Origin: CAXXOK01 sp964640955
Lineage (GTDB): Bacteria > Bacillota > Clostridia > Christensenellales > Aristaeellaceae
Assembly (NCBI GenBank): GCA_964640955.1
Contig: CAZXJI010000015.1
Location: 20,416 to 84,415, forward strand
Reading direction: 5' to 3'
DNA length: 64,000 nucleotides
The number at the start of each line of letters is the position of its first letter. Positions within the stretch are counted from its first letter, which is position 1. The position numbers and the translations under genes are program-made. This document shows positions 18,055 through 25,993 of the stretch, in pieces. Under the pieces are notes generated by a model that was given only the letters and a program-made list of their open reading frames with translations, had not been told where the DNA came from and did no database searches.

Positions 18055-18154
18055 TCATCTGTAATTTACCTCCCTGCGGAACATTTTCGCAGGCTGCCGC
18101 GTTACGTATGTTGATTTCCATTCTCATTCAGTCTACCGAAACGGAGGAGAACCT

Positions 18155-20446
18155 ATGAAGAAGCTTACGGCGCTGCTATGCGTACTCTGCACGCTGTCCC
18201 TGCTGTCCGGCGCGCTGGCCGCCCCGGGGGACGCGTATCTTTTCACCGACGACCAGAAGGAAGAGCTGGGCATCAGCGATTACAGCACGCCTACGATGGC
18301 GGTGGTCGGGGATACGGTGTACACCCTGTGGGGGTCCGACGTATTCACCTGGAAAGTGGGAACCGATACTCCGGAAAAGGTCGCGTCCAACCTGTTCAGC
18401 GGCTATTACGATACCTACGACGACGCGCAGTCCGCCCTGGGCGACGACGCGGAGCGCCTGACCAACCTGCTGATCAGCGACGGGGAAGCGGTTTACGGCC
18501 TTAACGACCTCAACGGCTATCTGTACCCCCTGACCTTCGCGGAGGGCCAGGCGACGCTCGGCGAGCCCGTCAAGCTGGACTGGTCGCCGATCGAGGAACA
18601 GCGCAGCGGCAGCGACTATACCGAGGTTTCCAGGCCCTGCATCGTCGGCGGCTCGCTTTACCTGCTGGTGCGCGACGGCAACGATTACGACAATCCGCTC
18701 CTCTACGCTTTCGACCTTGAGACGGGTGAAGCCAAGACGACGCAGGTTTCCTTCGTGCAGGATATGACGCCTTACCGGGACGGCACGCTACTGATGGAAA
18801 TCTACGATTATTCAACCGCCTATGACTCGGATACCGGCAAGATGCGTAACCCCACCCTCTCGGTGTTCAATCCGGCGGACGGCAGCGTGACGCCTGCCGG
18901 GACACTGGGTAATTCCAACGTGTCCGGCCTCGCCTACGACGCGGATAGCGATACGCTCTACTACACCACCAACAGCATGCTCATGGCCATGCCGGCGCTG
19001 GGCGAGGCCACGCAGGTTGCCTACATGCCCGTGGATTACGCCAGCGACGCCCCCGCCTGCGTGCTGCCCGGCGGCCTGTACGCCATCGATATGTGGAGCG
19101 GGCTGATCGTGCGCAACACCGACCCGCAGTACCTGCCCGCCACGTCGCTGTCCATCTACGGCGGCAACCTCGACAGCGCGGCTTCGGCCTTCATGGCGCA
19201 GTACCCGGACGTTCCGCTGGTCTTTAATCAGGACGTGTATTACGATTCCGCTTCGTCGCTGGCGCAGGCCATGGTGTCCGGCGACGCTTCGTTCGACGTG
19301 TATTATTACGACCTGAGCTATCAGGACTTCGCAAGCCTCATGAAGAAGGGCTATTGCCTCGATCTGTCGCCCTATTCGGATATTACGGATCAGCTGAACG
19401 AAGTGTACCCCTTCATCCAAAGCGCGATTACGGAAAACGGCGTGTTCTACGCCGTGCCGACCTACCTGTACTCCAACGGCCTGAGCTTCTATAACGCCAC
19501 CTGGGAGGAGGCGGGGCTGACGGACAAGCTTCCCACCTCGTTCATGGGGCTGATCGACTTCATGCAATGGTGGGTGGACGAGGGCATGGACGAGCACCCC
19601 GACCTGCAGCTGATGCAGTACGCCTACGATTATGGCGATACGCTTTTCTATCTCGCGCTGAACCTGTACATCGACCAGTACCAGGCGGAGGGCAAGGACC
19701 TTGCGCTGGATACGCCGCTGTTCAGGGAAATGCTTCAGGCCATCGAGGATCTGGACTGCGACGAGCTGAACGAAACCATCCCGGAAGAGGATGATTCGGA
19801 TTCCTACATAAGCTACGAAGAAGAGATCAGCAATTATCTCTTCACCAATTACGGCGACTGGCTCTCCGCCTACGCGTATTCGGATTACGCCACGCCGCTG
19901 GTATTGCCCATCGAGGACGGCGGGCCCGCGTACGTGCCCGCGTACGTCACCTGCGCGTTTATCAACCCCAATTCCCAGAATATGGACATGGCGGTGCAGT
20001 ACCTGCGCAGTGTGCTGAACAATATGGAGGACGTCCAGCGCATTATGCTGTTCCCGGACGACAACGACCCGGTACCCAACCAGTATTATACGGAAATGGT
20101 CGCCGATTACGAGAACATGCTGGCCGAGGCGCAGGCCAAACTGGAAACGGCGGCCCCCGAGGACGTGAAGGACATCCAGTCCTCCATCGACAGCTACAAC
20201 AGCTTTCTCGCCAAAAAGGACGAATACTACTGGACCGCCTCGGCGGAAAGCATCGCCGCCTACCGCGAAATGGCCAAGCTCTGCTATGCCGCCACGCCCA
20301 ACGTGCTCAGCTACAGCGTAAGCGACGAAGCCTCCTCCGAAATTTCGTCGCTGATCAGCCGCTACGAACAAAAGCAGATCACGCTGGATCAGTTCGTGAC
20401 CCAGGCGGATCAGAAAATCCGCATGATCCAGCTGGAAGGGCAGTAA
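18155..20446 (+). CDS. Solute-binding protein with extra N-terminal propeller-like region (operon B)
   Basis: 763 residues, nearly twice the normal size of a CUT1 binding protein. A signal peptide (MKKLTALLCVLCTLSL...) ends LAA-P, with no lipobox. Residues ~20-325 are a run of short beta-repeat-like units (VVGDTVYTLWGSDVFTW, DGEAVYGLNDLNGYLYPL, GGSLYLLVRDGND, YDADSDTLYYTT) that suggest a beta-propeller. From about 328 (SLSIYGGNLDSAASAF) the sequence is a family 1 solute-binding domain: FDVYYYDLSYQDFASL, FYAVPTYLYSNGLSFYN, AYVTCAFINPNSQN. It heads an operon with two permeases. The propeller may hold a second ligand or a partner protein; that is inference. GGAGGAG precedes the ATG. Confidence 0.9.
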   Translation: MKKLTALLCVLCTLSLLSGALAAPGDAYLFTDDQKEELGISDYSTPTMAVVGDTVYTLWGSDVFTWKVGTDTPEKVASNLFSGYYDTYDDAQSALGDDAERLTNLLISDGEAVYGLNDLNGYLYPLTFAEGQATLGEPVKLDWSPIEEQRSGSDYTEVSRPCIVGGSLYLLVRDGNDYDNPLLYAFDLETGEAKTTQVSFVQDMTPYRDGTLLMEIYDYSTAYDSDTGKMRNPTLSVFNPADGSVTPAGTLGNSNVSGLAYDADSDTLYYTTNSMLMAMPALGEATQVAYMPVDYASDAPACVLPGGLYAIDMWSGLIVRNTDPQYLPATSLSIYGGNLDSAASAFMAQYPDVPLVFNQDVYYDSASSLAQAMVSGDASFDVYYYDLSYQDFASLMKKGYCLDLSPYSDITDQLNEVYPFIQSAITENGVFYAVPTYLYSNGLSFYNATWEEAGLTDKLPTSFMGLIDFMQWWVDEGMDEHPDLQLMQYAYDYGDTLFYLALNLYIDQYQAEGKDLALDTPLFREMLQAIEDLDCDELNETIPEEDDSDSYISYEEEISNYLFTNYGDWLSAYAYSDYATPLVLPIEDGGPAYVPAYVTCAFINPNSQNMDMAVQYLRSVLNNMEDVQRIMLFPDDNDPVPNQYYTEMVADYENMLAEAQAKLETAAPEDVKDIQSSIDSYNSFLAKKDEYYWTASAESIAAYREMAKLCYAATPNVLSYSVSDEASSEISSLISRYEQKQITLDQFVTQADQKIRMIQLEGQ

Positions 20447-20457
20447 CCGCCGAAAAA

Positions 20458-20487
20458 CCGCGCGCCGGGCGGCTTCCCGGCGCGCGG
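20458..20487 (+). terminator. Hairpin after the SBP gene (operon B)
   Basis: CCGCGCGCCGGG (20458-20469) and CCCGGCGCGCGG (20476-20487) form a perfect 12-bp stem with a 6-base loop. Outer bases AACCGCC and GGCGGTT can extend it. There is no T-run after it, so attenuation or mRNA protection is more likely than full termination. Confidence 0.6.
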
Positions 20488-20517
20488 CGGTTATTGCCGT
20501 AAAGGAGGCGCAACGGT

Positions 20518-21372
20518 TTGTTCCGGCGTAAGAAGAGCGTGCTCGTTTTTTTGCTGCCCGGGCTTATGGGCCTGGTTCTGTTTTCACTGGCGCCGTTCAT
20601 CGGCGGCGTGTATTACAGCATGACGGACGGCACGTTTCAAAACAACTTCGTAGGGTTTGAAAACTACAACGAGATCTGGCACAACGAAATGTTTCTGCTG
20701 GGGTTGAAAAACACCATGGCCCTTTCGCTTTTCTGCGCTCCGGTCATCTGGCTGATTTCGTTCCTGCTGGCCGTGCTGCTTCAGTCCCTGGGGCGGCGCG
20801 CCGCGTTTTTCCGGGGCGCGCTGCTTTTGCCCTATCTGATGCCCTCCTCGGCGCTGCTGCTGATCTGGCTGATCCTGTTCGATTACGGCGGGGCCGTCAA
20901 CCGGCTTATGGCGGGCCTGGGGTTCGGGCGCGTATTGTGGCTGGAAGGCGACGCGCTGCGCGTGCCGGTGGTGGCGCTCTACATTTGGAAGAACCTCGGC
21001 TTTTCGGTGGTCATCTTCGCCTCGGCCCTGCAAACCGTGCCGGAAGCGTATTACGAATACGCGCGGCTGGAGGGCGCGGGGCCGCTTACGCAGGCGCGGC
21101 GGATTACGCTGCCCCTGCTCATGCCCACGGCGTTTCTGGTGTTCATCCTCGCGTGGATCAACGCCTTCAAGATTTTCAAGGAAGCCTATTTCATCGGCGG
21201 CGCCTACCCCGCGGAAGCGGTGTACACCCTTCAGCATTTCATGAACAACAAGTTTTCCCGGCTGGATTATCAGGACGTGACGACGGCGGCGTACAGCTTC
21301 GCCATTATCGTGTTCGTCCTGTTCGGGCTTCTGTACGCCACGCGGGCCGTGCGCACGCCCGACCGCATCTGA
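20518..21372 (+). CDS. Carbohydrate ABC permease, MalF type (operon B)
   Basis: 284 residues from a TTG at 20518, nine bases after AAAGGAGG; no better start lies nearby. Six membrane helices, and EAA loop YEYARLEGAGPLTQARRITL. It forms the channel with the next gene. The substrate is unknown because the operon has no hydrolase. Confidence 0.92.
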   Translation: MFRRKKSVLVFLLPGLMGLVLFSLAPFIGGVYYSMTDGTFQNNFVGFENYNEIWHNEMFLLGLKNTMALSLFCAPVIWLISFLLAVLLQSLGRRAAFFRGALLLPYLMPSSALLLIWLILFDYGGAVNRLMAGLGFGRVLWLEGDALRVPVVALYIWKNLGFSVVIFASALQTVPEAYYEYARLEGAGPLTQARRITLPLLMPTAFLVFILAWINAFKIFKEAYFIGGAYPAEAVYTLQHFMNNKFSRLDYQDVTTAAYSFAIIVFVLFGLLYATRAVRTPDRI

Positions 21373-21385
21373 GGGGGTGCCCGGC

Positions 21386-22276
21386 ATGACGGAATCATCG
21401 ATCCCCGCGGCGCGCGCGCGGCGGCGCACCGGCGCGGGCACGCTCATCTCGGTTACGCTGCTTACGCTGATGGCGGTGCTCATCCTTTTGCCCATCGTGT
21501 TCACGTTTTTATACTCGTTTTTCCCCAAAAGCGAGATTACCGCGTACCTGAAGCTTCGCGGCAACTACGACGACACCCAATGGCTTCCGGCGCTCCTCTC
21601 CCCGCAGATCGCCACCATCCGCCAGTATTACACCATCCTCATCGAGGACCCGCAATACCTCAAGCTGTTCGTCAACTCCGCCAAGTACACGGCGGGCATC
21701 CTGCTGGGGCAGGCGCTGATCGTGCCCATGATGGCCTACGCCCTGAGTCGGTTCGAGTTCAAGGGGCGGGACGCGCTGTTTTTCGGCATCCTGATGCTTA
21801 TGGTGCTGCCCTTTCAGGTGACCATGGTGCCCAGCGTCATCACCCTGCGTTTTCTGGGGATTCTGGAAACGCCGTGGGCGGTGATCCTGCCCATGTGGTT
21901 TTCGCCGTTTTACATCTTTTTGCTGCGCCAGTTCATGATCGGGCTGCCCAACGAGCTGTTGGAGGCCGGCATGATGGACGGCGCGGGCACCCTCCGCTGT
22001 TACGCGCACGTGGTGCTGCCGGTGTGCCGTCCGGTGCTGGGCGCGGCGGCCGCGCTGTCGTTCGCGGATTGCTGGAACCTGGTGGAACAGCCGCTGGTGT
22101 ACCTGGCCAACCGCACCGCCGACCAGCCGCTTTCGGTGCTGTTCAACCAGATCAGTACCGACAATTCGGGCGTGGCGTTCGCGGGCGCGGCGTTGTACAT
22201 CCTGCCGGCGCTTTTCGTCTACTTTTTCTTTCAGGAAGACATTCTGCTGGGCGTCACGCTCAGCGAGCTGAAATAA
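21386..22276 (+). CDS. Carbohydrate ABC permease, MalG type (operon B)
   Basis: 296 residues from the ATG at 21386, eight bases after GAGGGGG. Six helices, EAA loop LEAGMMDGAGTLRCYAHVVL, with a longer first extracytoplasmic segment (residues ~45-85) than most MalG proteins. That segment carries a QIATIRQYYTILIEDPQ stretch. The partner permease ends 13 bases upstream. Confidence 0.92.
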   Translation: MTESSIPAARARRRTGAGTLISVTLLTLMAVLILLPIVFTFLYSFFPKSEITAYLKLRGNYDDTQWLPALLSPQIATIRQYYTILIEDPQYLKLFVNSAKYTAGILLGQALIVPMMAYALSRFEFKGRDALFFGILMLMVLPFQVTMVPSVITLRFLGILETPWAVILPMWFSPFYIFLLRQFMIGLPNELLEAGMMDGAGTLRCYAHVVLPVCRPVLGAAAALSFADCWNLVEQPLVYLANRTADQPLSVLFNQISTDNSGVAFAGAALYILPALFVYFFFQEDILLGVTLSELK

Positions 22277-22297
22277 GCGGGAAGGGGAACATCCGCC

Positions 22298-23653
22298 ATG
22301 AAGCTGAAGAAATTTGCCGTTCGCGGGCTGATCGCTCTTGCGGTCACGGTCGCGCTGTGCATGTTTTTCGCCAACACCGTCGTCACCATCACCACGCCGA
22401 AGGTGCGCGTGGTGCAGGCCGACCGGGGAAAGCTGGAGCAGAAGATCAGCCTGGACGCGCAGGTCTATTTCCCCAAGACGACGGATTACACCCTGACCGA
22501 CGCCATGCAAAACAGCGTCGTCGTGGACAAGGTGTACGTGCGCGCCGGGCAAACGGTAAAGGCGGGCGAAACCATTTTTACCGCCACCATGCCGGATTAT
22601 GCCGCCGCCATGGACGAGCTGCAGTCCAAATACGACGCCAAGGCCGCCGAACTGCTGGATAAGGACATCGAAAACCTGCGCACCGATAAGGACAGCACCC
22701 AGAACGAGCTCTACGAGGCCGTTCTGGACAAGCAGACCGCCCTCTCGCAGGCCGAGCACGACGCGCGCGTGCTGGCCGTCGGGCTCGGCATTACGCTGGG
22801 CACCGATTCGACGCAGTGGAAGCGCCGCGCCGACGGGCAGGACGAGCTGCTCGCGGCCGTGCAGAGCGCGCTGGACGCCCAGGCGGCGTACGATAAGGCC
22901 TACAATTCGTTCTTCCGGGATTACAAGCGCAGCAGCACCCAGTTCAAGGATACGACGTTCAAGTACGTCAAGGAACGCGACGCCCTTCTTTCGGACATGA
23001 ACGACCTGATGGACGACATGGTGGCCCTCTCGGAGCGCCAAAACGCGCTGACCAACGTCACCGCGCCGCACGACGGTTACGTGGTCGCCATCGGCCTGAA
23101 AAGCGGCGATACGTACGACGGCAAAACGAGCGCCTTCACGCTGAGCGACGAGGACGCCGCGCCGCAGCTTCGCGCGGACATCACCAGCCTTGGCAAGGTC
23201 ATCTCGGACGGCACCAAGGTGGAGGTATCCAGCTCCTACGGCACCGAAAAAACCTCCGTGGAAAACACGGCGCTGGACGCCGACGGAAAGAAGTACCTGT
23301 ACATAACGCTTTCGGACGACGTGATTTCCGCCAAGGGCGGGGTGACCGCCATGCTGACCGACGGAACCGTGGCCGTCACGGTGCGCTACAAGGCGAAGGA
23401 GTCCGCCACGCTCATCCCCGCCGCCGCCGTGCGCAGCGAGGGCGAGGGGGAGGATTACGTCTATGTGATTCAGTACGAGGGCGGCGGCATCCTGAACAAC
23501 AGCACCATGAAAGTGGTCAAGACCTCCGTTACCGTGCTGGAGCGCGGCGATACGACGGTCTCCGTGCGGGAAGACATGGATTACCAGCAGATCGCCGCCG
23601 GGGAGGATCGCGCGCTGAGCGACGGGTGCACCGTAATGGAGTATGTGGATTGA
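22298..23653 (+). CDS. Membrane-fusion (HlyD/MacA-like) protein in operon B
   Basis: 451 residues: an N-terminal signal anchor (residues ~8-32), a first barrel/lipoyl half (VVVDKVYVRAGQTVKAGETI, ~75-95), a long helical hairpin (~100-240, AAAMDELQSKYDAKAAELLD onward), the second lipoyl half (NVTAPHDGYVVAIGLKSGD, ~252-270), then beta-barrel and membrane-proximal domains. That is the layout of adaptor proteins of RND and MacAB-type systems. It starts 21 bases after the permease, so it belongs to the sugar-transport operon, which is unexpected. The next gene resembles a MacB periplasmic core, so the two probably form a pair. Confidence 0.85.
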   Translation: MKLKKFAVRGLIALAVTVALCMFFANTVVTITTPKVRVVQADRGKLEQKISLDAQVYFPKTTDYTLTDAMQNSVVVDKVYVRAGQTVKAGETIFTATMPDYAAAMDELQSKYDAKAAELLDKDIENLRTDKDSTQNELYEAVLDKQTALSQAEHDARVLAVGLGITLGTDSTQWKRRADGQDELLAAVQSALDAQAAYDKAYNSFFRDYKRSSTQFKDTTFKYVKERDALLSDMNDLMDDMVALSERQNALTNVTAPHDGYVVAIGLKSGDTYDGKTSAFTLSDEDAAPQLRADITSLGKVISDGTKVEVSSSYGTEKTSVENTALDADGKKYLYITLSDDVISAKGGVTAMLTDGTVAVTVRYKAKESATLIPAAAVRSEGEGEDYVYVIQYEGGGILNNSTMKVVKTSVTVLERGDTTVSVREDMDYQQIAAGEDRALSDGCTVMEYVD

Positions 23654-23675
23654 CACCGTATGGACGGAGGTAGCC

Positions 23676-24923
23676 ATGAAGAAGCGAAACCTGCCGGGCT
23701 TTCTGGCGCTGGCCGTATGCATAGCCCTGCTGAGCTGGTCGGCCGTCGAGGTGTGCGCCGTCGGCGGCGACCTGCAATACCTGATCCCCGCGCCGACGAT
23801 CGAAACCGGCCTTAGCGGGCAGGGGGACGCGCAGGCCGATTCGCAGGCCGATTCGCAGGCCGATTCGGAAGCCGGCGCGCAGACGACCGCCGTGCGGCCC
23901 AACGCCCGGGCGCTCGCCCTGCTGACCAGCCTGCAGACCGCGGCGGAGGACTGGGACGGGATTATCGAGCGCTATACGCTTTCCGGCATCGTGGAAGGCG
24001 CGACGCTCGTCGGCGACACGGACGTCTCCAAACAGGCCCGGCTCTGCGCGCTGGGGCCGGACGCCTTTTCCCTGACGCCCAAATACCTGCGCTTCGGACG
24101 GTTGTTTTACCCGGAGGAACTGGCAAACGGCTCCGACGGGGTTTTGCTGGACGAGCAGCTGGCGCTGGCGCTGTTTCGGGTGGCGGAGCCCATCGGCCGC
24201 ACCGTAACGGTCTCCGGGGTGGATTTTACGGTGATCGGCGTGCTGCGGCATGCCAAAAGGGTCGGCGACAGCGAGGATTACGCCGCCTACGTCCCGCTTG
24301 CCGCCCTGTGGAACGAAGCCGTTCAGCTGGACGCCCTGCAGGTAACCGCGCGACCCATCTCCGGCGCGGGCGCGCGCGCCGCCTTCACGACGGCCATGCA
24401 AAGCTGGCAGGCCGGCGGTACGCTGATCGACCTGCACAAGGAGGGTATGGGCGCGCTGCTGCCGCTCCGGGTGCTTTTGTTCTTTTGCGGCTGCGTAGCG
24501 TTCTTTACCCTGCTGAAGCTTTGGAAAGGCCGGCTGCGCTGGTTTATCGGCGATTGCCGGGAGCGGCTGCGGCTGGAGTATGCGATGAAGCTGATGCCGC
24601 GCCTGCTGGCCGGCATGCTCCTGATGGCGCTGAGCTGCTGCATACTGGCCTTCGGCGCGGCCGCGCTGATCAATTACATCGTCGCGCCGGTGTACACCTT
24701 CCCCGAATGGGTGCCGACCGTGCTGGTGGAGTGGGACGATATCACGGCCGCCTTCTGGCAGGTGTGGCAGGGCGCGGCGGGCATGATGGAGCTTCGAAGC
24801 CCCGAGCTGATCCGCATCCGCTATTTCGCCATGCTCACGGCCTGGTGCAGCGCGGCGGCGGCCGTGGCGCTGACGAGCCTGTGGACGCGATGGCGCACGA
24901 AGCGTGTGGGCAGCGGAATATAA
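23676..24923 (+). CDS. MacB/FtsX-like membrane protein without ATPase (operon B)
   Basis: 415 residues from the ATG at 23676, behind GGAGG. Layout: N-terminal membrane helix (residues ~5-27), a low-complexity ADSQ tandem repeat (~51-65), an extracytoplasmic domain like the MacB core (VLLDEQLALALFRVAEPIG, then VSGVDFTVIGVLRHAKR), and three C-terminal helices (LRVLLFFCGCVAFFTLL, LLMALSCCILAFGAAALI, FAMLTAWCSAAAAVALTSL). This is the topology of FtsX/MacB permeases, but the ATPase that MacB carries or pairs with is absent here. Last gene of operon B, followed by a terminator. Confidence 0.78.
   Translation: MKKRNLPGFLALAVCIALLSWSAVEVCAVGGDLQYLIPAPTIETGLSGQGDAQADSQADSQADSEAGAQTTAVRPNARALALLTSLQTAAEDWDGIIERYTLSGIVEGATLVGDTDVSKQARLCALGPDAFSLTPKYLRFGRLFYPEELANGSDGVLLDEQLALALFRVAEPIGRTVTVSGVDFTVIGVLRHAKRVGDSEDYAAYVPLAALWNEAVQLDALQVTARPISGAGARAAFTTAMQSWQAGGTLIDLHKEGMGALLPLRVLLFFCGCVAFFTLLKLWKGRLRWFIGDCRERLRLEYAMKLMPRLLAGMLLMALSCCILAFGAAALINYIVAPVYTFPEWVPTVLVEWDDITAAFWQVWQGAAGMMELRSPELIRIRYFAMLTAWCSAAAAVALTSLWTRWRTKRVGSGI
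23831..23866 (+). repeat. Triple 12-base tandem repeat inside the MacB-like gene
   Basis: Three exact copies of GCAGGCCGATTC encode an ADSQ repeat in the linker after the first membrane helix. Being a multiple of three, it can vary in copy number without breaking the frame. Confidence 0.85.
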
Positions 24924-24931
24924 AGGATACG

Positions 24932-24971
24932 AAAGCGGACGCCTGTTCGGCGTCCGCTTTTCTTTCTTACT
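24932..24971 (+). terminator. Intrinsic terminator of operon B
   Basis: AAAGCGGACGCC (24932-24943) and GGCGTCCGCTTT (24949-24960) form a perfect 12-bp stem with loop TGTTC, followed by a T-rich run. Confidence 0.9.
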
Positions 24972-24990
24972 AGCCGTCGCTCCCGGCGGA

Positions 24991-25839
24991 TCATCCGTCC
25001 TCGCCGGGGTCCGAGCGCCGGTTTTTGGGCAGCGTTCCGATCTGCTTTTGGTAGACCAGCCTCCCGTACGCGGCGCAGGCGAACCCCGCCTCCCGCGCCG
25101 CCTGCGAGGCGGTGCGGCCCTCCTCCATCGCCTTTTGCATCCGCCGCGCCCGCATCGTGCGAACGTAGCCTGCGAACGTCGCCGCGCGCTCGCGCCGCAG
25201 GGTTTGGCGGATCGTCGCCTTGTCGATTTTCAGCCGTTCGCTCAGGCCGCCGAGGCGGAGGGGTTCGCCGATGTGTTCGTCGATATACTCGTCAATCTGC
25301 CGGATCAGCGGCCCCTCGTCGAGCTTGACCAGGTTTTCCAGGTATACGTACCCCGTCAGCGCCCGCAGCATATGGATGGCGGCCGTGCGCTTCTCGTGCG
25401 TAATGTAGGGCAAACGCATGTAGAGGTTCCCCAGCTCGTCCAGCTTCAGGCCGTGGCGTTCCAGATGCTGCCAGAAGGACTGGAGCATGGAGGGCGACAG
25501 GTCCTCGCTGCGCGCCTGCCCGATCATCAGGTAGCCGAGGAGGCGGTCGTGGTAGACGAGGGGATACACGCTTTCCTCCAGGCCCGCGTGGCAGATGAAG
25601 GTATACAGTTTTTTCGTTTCCCGGGCGATTTTCAGCGCTTCGGTGTCGCAGTTGTTGCAGGCCTGCTGCAAGGCGGGCTTCTTTTGCAGCTCCGTGCAGA
25701 ACTGCGAGTTGATATCCGACGAGCTGGTGAGTATTTTCTGCCCGTCCGGACGCCAGAACGAAATGCGCATGTTGGTCAGCAGCTGAAAATCCTTCAGGAG
25801 CGCCTGCAATCTCTCGCTGTCGATGACGATATCGTTCAA
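24991..25839 (-). CDS. AraC-family regulator with PocR-type sensor domain
   Basis: 282 residues from a TTG at 25839, eight bases after GAGGGG; a longer frame exists upstream but has no start signal. Residues ~8-165 form a PocR-type sensor: LQALLKDFQLLTNMRISFW, a CNNC motif in QQACNNCDTEAL, and FICHAGLEESVYPLVYHDR. The C-terminal ~85 residues are an AraC helix-turn-helix pair (IDEYIDEHIGEPLRLGGLSE, ASQAAREAGF). PocR domains bind small hydrocarbon-like or sugar ligands. It is last in the arabinoside operon, so it probably senses the sugar or a product. The second helix-turn-helix looks weaker than usual. Confidence 0.88.
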   Translation of the reverse strand: MNDIVIDSERLQALLKDFQLLTNMRISFWRPDGQKILTSSSDINSQFCTELQKKPALQQACNNCDTEALKIARETKKLYTFICHAGLEESVYPLVYHDRLLGYLMIGQARSEDLSPSMLQSFWQHLERHGLKLDELGNLYMRLPYITHEKRTAAIHMLRALTGYVYLENLVKLDEGPLIRQIDEYIDEHIGEPLRLGGLSERLKIDKATIRQTLRRERAATFAGYVRTMRARRMQKAMEEGRTASQAAREAGFACAAYGRLVYQKQIGTLPKNRRSDPGEDG

Positions 25840-25890
25840 GGCTGTATCCCCTCGGCTTTCGTCCGTTCGGTCGTGCGGGAATGTCGTGCG

Positions 25891-25915
25891 CGGCCCCGCT
25901 CCGCGCGCGGGGCCG
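25891..25915. terminator. Hairpin between isomerase and PocR regulator genes
   Basis: CGGCCCCGC (25891-25899) and GCGGGGCCG (25907-25915) form a 9-bp stem. On the plus strand it is followed by TTTCGGTTTTT, on the minus strand by no T-run. For the minus-strand genes it would act at most as an attenuator. Confidence 0.45.
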
Positions 25916-25993
25916 TTTCGGTTTTTCCGCTTTCCGGCGGCGGTCGGTCGCGTTATCATTTCGAGAATGTTCCCGTTTCTCCTCCCGCCGCGG

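Noticed and set aside
21509..23902. 797-codon open frame on the minus strand
   Set aside because: Runs antisense across a permease and the fusion-protein gene, with His/Arg/Val-rich low-complexity translation typical of a shadow frame.
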